Assembly: GCA_034520365.1 (NCBI GenBank)
Contig: JAXHNP010000002.1
Coordinates: 124,001-188,000 of the forward strand
DNA: 64,000 nt
DNA from: Desulfobacterales bacterium
GTDB lineage: Bacteria; Desulfobacterota; Desulfobacteria; Desulfobacterales; Desulfosalsimonadaceae
Reading direction: 5' to 3'
The notes beneath the pieces are model-generated. The model had not been told where the DNA came from and searched no databases. It was given only the letters and a program-made list of their open reading frames with translations. The translations under genes were made by a program, and so were the position numbers. This document shows positions 42,858-50,297 of this stretch, piece by piece (within the stretch, counting starts at the first letter, position 1; every line of letters starts with the position of its first letter).

Positions 42858-43897
42858 AAATCCTCCAGCAAATGGGCGATCTCCTGCGGTGACGGCAGTT
42901 GGCCTTTCAACGATTGCGGCAGCGTCCGGGTGATCTCATAGGTCGCCACGCCAATGGGCTTTCGGGCGTCGTGTAGGGCATATTCCACGATTGTGTGGTT
43001 TTTCTCTTTGCAGAGAATGATGCCGATGGAGGGGTTTTCATCCGCTTGGCGGACCTGCCTGTCCAGCGCCGTCAGATAGAACTGCATCTTGCCGACGAAC
43101 TCCGGCAGAAATTCACCGATTTTCAGTTCAATAGCAACAAGACAGCGCAGGCGGCGGTGAAACAGAAGAAGATCGATGAAAAATTCTTTTCCATCCACCT
43201 CCAGTCGGTACTGACTGCCCATAAAGGCGAACATGCCGCCCATGCTCCTCAGAAAATGCTCGATCCGGGCGATGAGCGCCCGTTCCAGCTCCCGTTCGCT
43301 GTGATCTTCACCCAGCTCCAGAAAATCAAAGGTATACTCGTCCCTTAACGCCAGTTTGGCCTGAGCGCGCAACTCCGGCGTCAGCGCCTGGTCAAAATTG
43401 GTCTGACCCACCAGGGATTTTTCATAGCTCTGGTTGTCGATCTGGTGAATGAGCACGTTTTTCGACCAGCCGAACTTGCGGGTCATGCGGATATAAAATT
43501 CTCTTTCCAGGGGGTCCTTGCATTTGCTCATGATGACAAGATTATGCGCCCAGGCGATTTCTCCAACCAGCGGTTGGAGTCTTTCGTTGCCATGGTACTC
43601 CGAATAGAACTGGCGCATGTACCAGAGGTTTTGAACTGAAAAACCGCTCACGCCGGGAAATTCCTGCCGCAGATCGGCGGATAACCGTTTTACCACAGAT
43701 TTGCCCCAACCCTCGGTCTCCTGGCGTTCCACGATAATTCGCCCGATGTCCCAGTACAAACCGACTAGTTCCTTGTTGACCGCTTTGAGGGCTTCATACT
43801 GGGCGGAGCGGATGCGCTCCTTGATTTCGGTCAGCAGGCGCGGGTAATCACCCTGTTTGCCGAGACTGTTTTCGTCAGGGGTATCATTCGAATTCAT
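42854..43897 (-). CDS. DUF1016 (YhcG-type) PD-(D/E)XK nuclease-domain protein
   Basis: I start at ATG 43897 with GAGGAGG 9 nt before it (347 residues). The N-terminal DUF1016_N helical domain has YWDIGRIIVERQETEGWGKSVVKRLSADLRQEFPGVSGFSVQNLWYMRQFY. The C-terminal nuclease domain has FLELGEDHSERELERALI, then FFIDLLLFHRRLRCLVAIELKIGEF with D...E-x-K. These proteins occur with type I restriction genes and may act as Holliday-junction-like or defence nucleases. A tiny acidic ORF (about 43884-43968, MTEALEPLAED...) overlaps its start and may be the tail of a lost hsd gene. Confidence 0.93.
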   Translation of the reverse strand: MNSNDTPDENSLGKQGDYPRLLTEIKERIRSAQYEALKAVNKELVGLYWDIGRIIVERQETEGWGKSVVKRLSADLRQEFPGVSGFSVQNLWYMRQFYSEYHGNERLQPLVGEIAWAHNLVIMSKCKDPLEREFYIRMTRKFGWSKNVLIHQIDNQSYEKSLVGQTNFDQALTPELRAQAKLALRDEYTFDFLELGEDHSERELERALIARIEHFLRSMGGMFAFMGSQYRLEVDGKEFFIDLLLFHRRLRCLVAIELKIGEFLPEFVGKMQFYLTALDRQVRQADENPSIGIILCKEKNHTIVEYALHDARKPIGVATYEITRTLPQSLKGQLPSPQEIAHLLEDL

Positions 43898-44054
43898 TGA
43901 TGGAATCCTCCTCATCAATCACGGCATCAGCGGTGTCTTCTGCCAGCGGCTCCAGGGCTTCAGTCATCTCCTCTGAGTCTTCACTGCCCGCTGTGTTTTC
44001 GCGTGTTTTCGGGTCAGTTTACAAATTAGCACAAAGCTGCGCCGGCTTTTTGTG

Positions 44055-44402
44055 TCAGCCTGAATTCTGTTTTTCGCTGTTAAGCGATAAATTATGATCA
44101 TGGAGCCTGTTTTTCGGATATGGCTTTACCTTTTTCCATTCCTGCGATTCAATTTCAGCCTGCCAGAGGTCAAAATTTTTCTGCAAATTAAGCCAAAAAT
44201 CCGGAGTGGTATCAAACGCACGTGACAAGCGCAAAGCCATGTCAGGGGTGATAGCTCCTCTTTCATTTATGATTTTAGATAATGTTTTTCTTGAAACCCC
44301 GAGCGTTGCGGCCATATCCTTAATTGTAATGGATAGCGGCAAGAGATAGTCTTCTTTTATAATATTGCCCGGATGTGTTGGACGTCTAATCACCTTTCGC
44401 AT
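44055..44402 (-). CDS. higA: HigA-family antitoxin
   Basis: A 115-residue protein with the HigA N-terminus RPTHPGNIIKEDYLLPLSITIKDMAATLGVSRKTLSKIINERGAITPDMALRLSRAFDTTPDFWLNLQKNFDLW, the XRE helix-turn-helix and the conserved FWLNLQ end of family members. It binds the HigB toxin and represses the pair. It follows the toxin gene by 11 nt, the unusual toxin-first order typical for HigBA. The pair ends the accessory block. Confidence 0.93.
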   Translation of the reverse strand: MRKVIRRPTHPGNIIKEDYLLPLSITIKDMAATLGVSRKTLSKIINERGAITPDMALRLSRAFDTTPDFWLNLQKNFDLWQAEIESQEWKKVKPYPKNRLHDHNLSLNSEKQNSG

Positions 44403-44413
44403 TGATACACCCC

Positions 44414-44692
44414 CTAATGGTAATCATCGTAATCAACAACATATGCATCACCATCAATAAATTGAAAAAATATTCGCCAGTTGCCGGAAACTTTCACTGC
44501 ATAAAATTCCTTTTTATCACCGCTTAATTGGTGAAGGAAGGAGCCGGGGTAATTCATATCCTTGATCTCACATGCGGCATTGAGACGATCAAGGATCCTT
44601 TCAAGCCGGTTTGCGTGTTCAGGCTTTATTCCCTTTTTGCGTCCCGTGCAAAAAAAGTCCTTCAGCCCTCTGTGTTTAAAGGATTTTATCAT
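44414..44692 (-). CDS. higB: HigB/RelE-type toxin
   Basis: I start at ATG 44692 (MIKSFKHRGLKDFFCTG, 92 residues); the longer frame to 44770 has no homology. The HigB pattern is KHRGLKDFF-x-GRKKGI, LERILDRLNAACEIKDMNYPGSFLHQL and WRIFFQFIDGDAYVVDYDDYH, the RelE-like mRNA interferase that cuts translated mRNA on the ribosome. It lies before higA and is translated first. Confidence 0.92.
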   Translation of the reverse strand: MIKSFKHRGLKDFFCTGRKKGIKPEHANRLERILDRLNAACEIKDMNYPGSFLHQLSGDKKEFYAVKVSGNWRIFFQFIDGDAYVVDYDDYH

Positions 44693-44770
44693 GACACTTT
44701 TAATGTAACCTAAAAGGTTACGCTTGTCAATGTAATATTTGTAGCAAACAAACAGCGTTTTATCCTTCAT

Positions 44771-45236
44771 CCGATGTGAAAGGTAGCATAGTATAACGGC
44801 GCCGTAAAACCCTGAATAGAGGCAAAATTGTCATATAAAGCGCAAGGATGATGGATAAAACGTGTTGAACTAAACCCGGCCGCAGATATTCGGAAGTGCT
44901 TTTCTGATTATGGCGATTATATGGGGTATCGATTGATTTGGCAAGATCAAGGCAGCAATTTTAGGGTCCGTGCGTGTCACAGTCGCATGATTCCGGGTTG
45001 TTCGTCCGGATTGAGGATGTGTTCATGGTTGCCGCGGCGGAAGACGGAAATGTTTCGTATTATCTGCGGCAAGCTTAAAAATCCTTCAACTTTGATATAA
45101 TCATGGGTTATATTCATGTTCCACACAAAAACGGTCAAGGCGTTAAAAGCCCGGCGGAAGGTGAAAATTATCGGCAAATACGCGGGGCTGATAAGGAAAG
45201 AATGAGGGCGAAACTGCATCAATTTTATCTGTGCTT
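44771..45236. other. Non-coding stretch
   Basis: About 460 bp between higB and the DUF2905 gene. A short frame at 45118-45205 plus (MFHTKTVKALKARRKVK...) is too small to call. No RNA gene or clear promoter is seen. Confidence 0.4.
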
Positions 45237-45437
45237 ATGCAGAAAATTCTGATCATCATCGGTGCTGTGATTATCGTGATTGGTCTGGCCTGGCCGGTGC
45301 TGGTCAAGCTTCCGCTGGGCCGGCTGCCCGGGGATATTATTATCGACCGGCCCGGGCTCAAGGTCTACATTCCCATCACCACCATGATTCTGGTGAGTAT
45401 TGTGGTGTCCGTGATTTTATGGATATTCAGGAAGTAG
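45237..45437 (+). CDS. DUF2905 small membrane protein
   Basis: A 66-residue protein starting MQKILIIIGAVIIVIGLAW, with a loop PLGRLPGDIIIDRPGLKVYIPIT and a second helix MILVSIVVSVILWIF. The loop motif GRLPGDI is the mark of DUF2905. It is an inner-membrane protein with both ends probably outside the membrane core. Function unknown. It is convergent with the NSS transporter gene, 8 bp away. Confidence 0.9.
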   Translation: MQKILIIIGAVIIVIGLAWPVLVKLPLGRLPGDIIIDRPGLKVYIPITTMILVSIVVSVILWIFRK

Positions 45438-45444
45438 GTTCCTT

Positions 45445-46968
45445 TTACTCCGCCGTTTTTTCATCCGCCCAGGGCAGGCCGGATATGCCGAAGGCCACGA
45501 TGTGGGTGACAATCAGCCAGCCTACGCCTAAAATGATAATCCCGGATAAGGGGTAGCCCTCATAGGGCTCGGCAAATTCCTGCATCAGGCTGTTGATCAG
45601 CGCAATTCCCAGGGCCACCGGGGTGATGAACTTGATGCAGTATTTCCAGAGCTGGAGCACGATATATTTAAAAATGTTGTGCCGCGTGCCGGTGAGCCCG
45701 AGTTGAGAGACGATATGCATTTTCAGCTGCTCGGTCCGGTAAATCCAGCCCACGATAAACGCCTCGACGATGCCCACGGTCACCAGCCCGTAATGGTTGA
45801 GGAAATGATCCACGATGTCTAACCAGTAGAGCCCGGCGTTGGAGGTAAACAGAATCGAGCCGCAGAATCCGATAATGCAGATCGTGGTCACCACCTTCTG
45901 CCGGGATGTGCCGAATTTGTCGATGATGGCGGAAGAAAAGGCCTCGATGATGGAAATGGAGGATGAGATCCCGGCAATGGTGAGCAGAAAGAAGAAGAGC
46001 ATGCCGAAGACCTCGCCGAACGGAATAAGCGAGATCGCCTTAGGGTAGGCCACAAACGCCAGGCCGATGCCGCTGGTGACCGCTTCGCTGATCGGGATTC
46101 CCTGTTTGAATGCCATGTAGCCCAGAATGCTGAAAACCCCGAGCCCGGCAAACATTTCATAAAAGCTGTTGGAAAAGGCGACGATAATGCTGTTTTTAAA
46201 TATATTGGCATTCTTGGGCAGATACGAGGCATAGGCGATCATAATGCCGAACCCCAGCGATAAAGAGAAAAAAATCTGCCCGTAGGCTGCGATCCAGACA
46301 TCCAGGTTCATGATCTTGGAAAAATTGGGGGTCAGATACAGCGAAATTCCCTGGCCCGCGCCTTGCAGAAAAAGCGACCAGATGATGATGACAAAGGTGA
46401 TCAGAAAGAGCACCGGCATCATGAGCTTCACGGCCCGCTCGATCCCCTTTTCAATGCCCTGGTAGGTGATCGACCAGTTGATGAACCAGATAAGCGCCAC
46501 CGCCAGGGCGATGTTGACGTTTACCCCTTTCAGGTCCCAGACGCCTGAGGATATGTTTAAAAAAGAGTTAAAGAAAAAATCGTTCGGGTCCGCCCCCCAG
46601 GCTTGGGTGAAGGAAAAACAGAAGAAGTTGGCGCACCAGCCGATGACCACGATGTAATAGACCACAATCCCGAACATCACAAAGGTCACGGACCACCAGC
46701 CGAGCCACTCCCATTTGCTGTCGATTTTTTGAAAGGCTTTCGGGGAAGAGGCTTTTTTCTTGTGGCCCAGGGCAAATTCCAGCATCAGAATGGGAATGCC
46801 CGCGGTGAGAAGCGCCACGATATAGGGAAATAAAAATGCGCCGCCGCCGTTTTCGTAGGCGATATACGGAAACCGCCAGATATTGCCAAGGCCTACGGCA
46901 GAGCCGATGGCTGCAAACAGAAACCCGAAATTGGTCCGCCACTGCGGTCTGTCGATATCATTCGCCAT
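45445..46968 (-). CDS. Sodium-dependent transporter, NSS/SNF family
   Basis: A 507-residue membrane protein. TM1 is GFLFAAIGSAVGLGNIWRFPYIA-YENGGGAFL, holding the Na+ and substrate unwound region (GSAVGLGNIWRFP), and TM6 is SLSLGFGIMIAYASYLPKNANIF. Ten to twelve helices are visible as in LeuT. It would import an amino acid or similar with Na+. Its length (507) is normal for bacterial members. It is followed by a MITE about 110 bp upstream of its start. The substrate cannot be read from sequence. Confidence 0.94.
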   Translation of the reverse strand: MANDIDRPQWRTNFGFLFAAIGSAVGLGNIWRFPYIAYENGGGAFLFPYIVALLTAGIPILMLEFALGHKKKASSPKAFQKIDSKWEWLGWWSVTFVMFGIVVYYIVVIGWCANFFCFSFTQAWGADPNDFFFNSFLNISSGVWDLKGVNVNIALAVALIWFINWSITYQGIEKGIERAVKLMMPVLFLITFVIIIWSLFLQGAGQGISLYLTPNFSKIMNLDVWIAAYGQIFFSLSLGFGIMIAYASYLPKNANIFKNSIIVAFSNSFYEMFAGLGVFSILGYMAFKQGIPISEAVTSGIGLAFVAYPKAISLIPFGEVFGMLFFFLLTIAGISSSISIIEAFSSAIIDKFGTSRQKVVTTICIIGFCGSILFTSNAGLYWLDIVDHFLNHYGLVTVGIVEAFIVGWIYRTEQLKMHIVSQLGLTGTRHNIFKYIVLQLWKYCIKFITPVALGIALINSLMQEFAEPYEGYPLSGIIILGVGWLIVTHIVAFGISGLPWADEKTAE

Positions 46969-47077
46969 GTCGCCTCCATTTGCGCTGAGGTGAAAACTCG
47001 GGTTAGAGATCGGACTTATGTTAATCCGGATTCATAGCGGAAAAATCATTTCAGTTCAAACGGAAATCCGCAGAAGG

Positions 47078-47224
47078 CACGGCTAATTTGTTCTAACCGC
47101 AAAACCCATAACCACGGTCCTGTTAACGGACAATTAGTCGGCACGGTGGCCGACTCTACGATGCATGTGGCCGTAGGGCAGGCCACCGTGCCTGCCTAAG
47201 AAAAGACAGAACAAATTTGCCCTG
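47078..47224. mobile_element. MITE-like family A element, complete copy with target duplication
   Basis: The ends CACGGCTAATTTGTTCT and AGAACAAATTTGCCCTG are the same inverted ends as in 25714-25861. The 10-bp CCGCAGAAGG stands on both sides (47068-47077, 47225-47234). 147 bp, no gene. It sits just past the TrmJ-type gene, in the gap to the NSS gene. Confidence 0.87.
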
Positions 47225-47237
47225 CCGCAGAAGGGGG

Positions 47238-48053
47238 TTATTCCTCCGGCTTTTGGTCGGTATTTTTGGCGGATTTCTTGTTTTCAAGGGCGGGATCCAT
47301 GGGCCGGCCGGCTTTGCCGTCTTCGTAGCATTTTCTGGCATACCAGTTCATCTGCCGGTATACGCCGCGGATAATGCTTACCTCTTTGGCCCGAAGCGGC
47401 ATGCGGGAGAAGAACTGCCGGATCTTATTGATCCAGTAGTCCGGATTGTCCGGCTTGATATAGTCGATGCGGACCAGGAGATCCTTTAATTGATCATACA
47501 TCCCGTCCAGTTCGTAGCGGGTGGCCATGCGCGGCGCGAAGGCCTTTGACTCCGGGAGGCTCGCCTTGAACAGTTCATAGCAGATGAGCATGACGGACTG
47601 GGCCAGATTGATGGATGAGAATTCGGCCGTGGGGATGTTCAGCAACGCGTGGCAGAGGCGGAGGTCCTCGTTGGTAAGGCCCCGGTCCTCCGGGCCGAAG
47701 ACAATGGCAATGGTGTTTTCATGGGAGATGGGAATCAGTTTTTCCGCCAGTGCCGCCGGATTTTTTATCACCTGGCGCTGCCCGCCCAGCCGGGCGGTGG
47801 TGCCCACCACATAGTTATATTCCGAAACCGCGCTGGCCAGGTCGCTTGAGATGGCCGAATGCAGGATCACATCGCTTGCCGCATGGGTGGCCAGGGTAAG
47901 CGCCCGCTTGATGTCATAGTTTTCCGGATTGACCACGATCAGCCGTTTTAGGCCCATATTGCATATGGCCCGGGCGGCTGAGCCGATGTTTTCCGGATAC
48001 CGGGGGTGGTTCAAAACAATGGTGATATGGTCCAAAAGAATTTTTTCAGGCAT
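47238..48053 (-). CDS. TrmJ-type (TrmH-group, SPOUT) RNA 2'-O-methyltransferase
   Basis: I start at ATG 48053 (MPEKILLDHITIVLNHPRYPENIGSAARA, 271 residues) because upstream lies a MITE. The SPOUT knot is shown by IGSAARAICNMGLKRLIVVNP, IAIVFGPEDRGLTNEDL and INLAQSVMLICYEL, the three motifs of TrmH-group enzymes. It uses SAM to methylate a ribose in tRNA, most likely position 32 as in TrmJ. The extra C-terminal 110 residues are helical. The MITE at 48061-48211 sits 7 nt before the ATG and no Shine-Dalgarno is left, so translation may be weakened. Confidence 0.9.
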   Translation of the reverse strand: MPEKILLDHITIVLNHPRYPENIGSAARAICNMGLKRLIVVNPENYDIKRALTLATHAASDVILHSAISSDLASAVSEYNYVVGTTARLGGQRQVIKNPAALAEKLIPISHENTIAIVFGPEDRGLTNEDLRLCHALLNIPTAEFSSINLAQSVMLICYELFKASLPESKAFAPRMATRYELDGMYDQLKDLLVRIDYIKPDNPDYWINKIRQFFSRMPLRAKEVSIIRGVYRQMNWYARKCYEDGKAGRPMDPALENKKSAKNTDQKPEE

Positions 48054-48060
48054 CAGATTT

Positions 48061-48211
48061 GATGAACTCGTAAAAAGTCGATTCCGGGACGGCAAAGAAA
48101 AAAGTTCAAGATCGCGGCGCGCAAATCCCGAGGAATGCAGCGTACTGATTCGTACGTGAAATTCCGAGGGATGCAGCGCAACAAAGATATTGGACTTTTT
48201 GCGAAGCCGTC
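48061..48211. mobile_element. MITE-like family B element, complete copy with target duplication
   Basis: The ends are GATGAACTCGTAAAAAGTC and (inverted) GACGGCTTCGCAAAAAGTC. AGATTT is repeated on both sides (48055-48060, 48212-48217). The 151-bp body has no gene. The same element lies inverted at 49536-49686, so the two flank the CDF-NifX gene. Confidence 0.87.
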
Positions 48212-48215
48212 AGAT

Positions 48216-49502
48216 TTACATGCCAACAGGTTTTTCTGCAATACTTTCGGTTTGGCCGGCGCTTTGAAAGAAAGTCTGCACCACAGTGTTTAGGTTGTCC
48301 GTTTCAACAACCTTTGAGTTAACGCCGGCATTGGCGAAGACATAGCTCGGCCCCTTGTGCTTGATGTCTGAATTGACGATGCATTCATCGATGTGATGAT
48401 GGGTAACCAGCCATTCAGCCACCTGTATGCCTTTACCGTGGGTCTGGCTGAGGTAGGGGTTTTTTTCAAATCGCTTTTCAAGAATCTGGCGCCGGGTGGT
48501 GTCCAGGGTAAATATGACGAAATAGGGGGCTTCGCCGAAATGCGCGCTGATGGTATTGTCCGTGTCCGCCATGGGGACGGCGATGCGGCGGTAGCCGGAG
48601 GTTTCCGGCTCATAGTGGATCATGATCCGGCCGACATGCGGGACCCGGTCATGGATTTCTCCCTCGATGCGGCTGCTTATATCGTGGGCTTTTTTGAGGT
48701 CACCGGTGCGAAGGGTGATGGAGGCCTGGATAAATCGGAATCTTCCGGAATTGCGGCCGACCAGGGTTTTAATATTAATTACCGCCGGCTCTTCGGAGAT
48801 GATTTCGCGAACCGTGTCCAGGGTTTTGGTATCCACCGATGCATCCAGCAGCACGCGCATGCCGTCTGACAGGAGTCGCCAGGCCGCAACGGCGATAAAT
48901 ACCAGCACAATGCAGGCCGCCATATGATCGATGCCCAATCCAAAAATGGTGAAGTTGAGCCCGAAATAATTGAGCAGAACAGATAAAAACACCACCAGGG
49001 AGGATAAAACATCCGCCTGGCGGTGATGGCCTTCGGCAATCAGCGTGGGGGATTCGGTTTTGCGGCCCAGATGCAGGGCGTATTGGCCGAACATAAAGGT
49101 CACAAGGGTGGCAAAAGCTAAGAGGCCCACAACCCACAGGGATATCTCAGGCGGCGGTGCGCCGGCATCCAGAAAAATCTGGCGCGCAATTTCATAGCCC
49201 ACAAACAGGATAAAGAGCGCCACGATCACCGAGATCATGTTCTCAATTTTATAAAGCCCCAGCGGGAAATTTTTAAAATGCTTGGTGGACAGTTTGACCC
49301 CGGCGAAAACCGCCACTGAGGCAAACGCATCGGTGAGGGAGTCAATGGCGCCGGCGGTAACGGCCAGGCTCCCGGAAACAACGGCCAGTATGCCTTTTAG
49401 TGCGGCCAGACCGATATTGAGCAAGAACGCATAGAGAACCACCTTCTGGATCTGGCGGGCTTCTTTGTCCGTGGCATCTGTGAATTGGGTGGATTCAAAC
49501 AT
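48216..49502 (-). CDS. Cation diffusion facilitator with C-terminal NifX-like domain
   Basis: A 428-residue protein. Residues 20-220 are the CDF membrane part with six helices and metal site FPLGLYKIENM and GHHRQADVLSS (H-x3-D), as in FieF. A cytoplasmic CDF domain follows to 300. The end RIAVPMADTDNTISAHFGEAPYFVIF and NPYLSQTHGKGIQVAEWLV is a NifX/NafY-like (dinitrogenase iron-molybdenum cofactor) domain, a metal-cluster binding fold. The fusion suggests export of Fe or another metal sensed through that domain. Both flanks carry MITE B copies. Confidence 0.9.
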   Translation of the reverse strand: MFESTQFTDATDKEARQIQKVVLYAFLLNIGLAALKGILAVVSGSLAVTAGAIDSLTDAFASVAVFAGVKLSTKHFKNFPLGLYKIENMISVIVALFILFVGYEIARQIFLDAGAPPPEISLWVVGLLAFATLVTFMFGQYALHLGRKTESPTLIAEGHHRQADVLSSLVVFLSVLLNYFGLNFTIFGLGIDHMAACIVLVFIAVAAWRLLSDGMRVLLDASVDTKTLDTVREIISEEPAVINIKTLVGRNSGRFRFIQASITLRTGDLKKAHDISSRIEGEIHDRVPHVGRIMIHYEPETSGYRRIAVPMADTDNTISAHFGEAPYFVIFTLDTTRRQILEKRFEKNPYLSQTHGKGIQVAEWLVTHHHIDECIVNSDIKHKGPSYVFANAGVNSKVVETDNLNTVVQTFFQSAGQTESIAEKPVGM

Positions 49503-49535
49503 TAAATGCGTCCGTTGTTAACACGTCTTAATCTT

Positions 49536-49686
49536 GACGGCTTCGTAAAAAGTCCAATATCTTTGTTGCGCTGCATCCCTCGGAATTTCACGTACGAGTA
49601 AGTACGCTGCATTCCTCGGGATTTGCGCGCCGCGATCTTGAACTTTTTTCTTTGCCGTCCCAAAATCGACTTTTTACGAGTTCATC
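49536..49686. mobile_element. MITE-like family B element, complete copy, inverted relative to 48061
   Basis: The ends are GACGGCTTCGTAAAAAGTC and CGATTTTTTACGAGTTCATC-like. AATCTT is present on both sides (49530-49535, 49687-49692). Removing the element restores CGTCTTAATCTTACTC, a short motif found intact elsewhere in the window. Same length (151 bp) as the copy at 48061. Confidence 0.87.
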
Positions 49687-49692
49687 AATCTT

Positions 49693-50066
49693 ACTCTTAA
49701 TCTAAACAAAACAGCCTATAGCAAAAAATCGGCGCCCCGCAAAGAGTGAACTCGCAAAACCTTACGGTAAATTTGTTCTGTTTTTCGGGCAGGCACGGTG
49801 GCCTGCGCTACGCTGGGACGATATTTCTCCAGAAAGTGACTCTGAAAAGCGCCCAAAATCCATCCATACGGTCATTTCGAGCAGCAGCGAGAAATCTAAG
49901 ATTCCTCGTCACTTTCGTTTCTCGGAATGACATGATTCCTCGTCGCTGACGCTCCTCGGAATGACATCAGCGGAATTTTCTGGAATAACGACATATATTA
50001 TTCAGATTCATGAGCCGATATCACTGACCTTGTGTCCTTTTGAAAAATCGGTAAAATGTCCGTGAT
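49693..50066. repeat. Intergenic repeats: partial MITE A and a TCGAG...CCTCGGAATGACA repeat
   Basis: About 370 bp. 49767-49825 is a partial family A core (TTTGTTCTG...GGCACGGTGG). 49873-49970 holds CATTTCGAGCAGCAGCGAGAA and twice CTCGGAATGACAT, closely like 61492-61561. No gene is supported. The sequence ends in a possible promoter for 50067. Confidence 0.6.
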
Positions 50067-50267
50067 ATGAAGGTTTCCGTCACATGTTACGCCGGCTATC
50101 GCGGCGAAGAAACCCCCCGATCGCTGATCATTGGGGACCGGGAAATCCGGGTCCGATCCGTAAATTCGCGCTGGCATGATCCCGATTACCGCTATTTCAA
50201 GGTACTGGGCGATGACGGCCGCGTCTATCGCCTGCGCTTTGACGGCACTTACTGGGAACTTGTTTAG
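50067..50267 (+). CDS. Small conserved hypothetical protein
   Basis: A 66-residue protein MKVSVTCYAGYRGEETPRSLIIGDREIRVRSV..., with DPDYRYFKVLGDDGRVYRLRFD and the end YWELV. The strand-rich sequence and codon use look like a real small cytosolic protein of the kind found in many Deltaproteobacteria; no function is known. It is not in an operon; ftsH ends 31 bp further on the other strand. Confidence 0.8.
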   Translation: MKVSVTCYAGYRGEETPRSLIIGDREIRVRSVNSRWHDPDYRYFKVLGDDGRVYRLRFDGTYWELV

Positions 50268-50297
50268 CCGCTGACAGGCGCCAGCGCGCGGGTGCGG

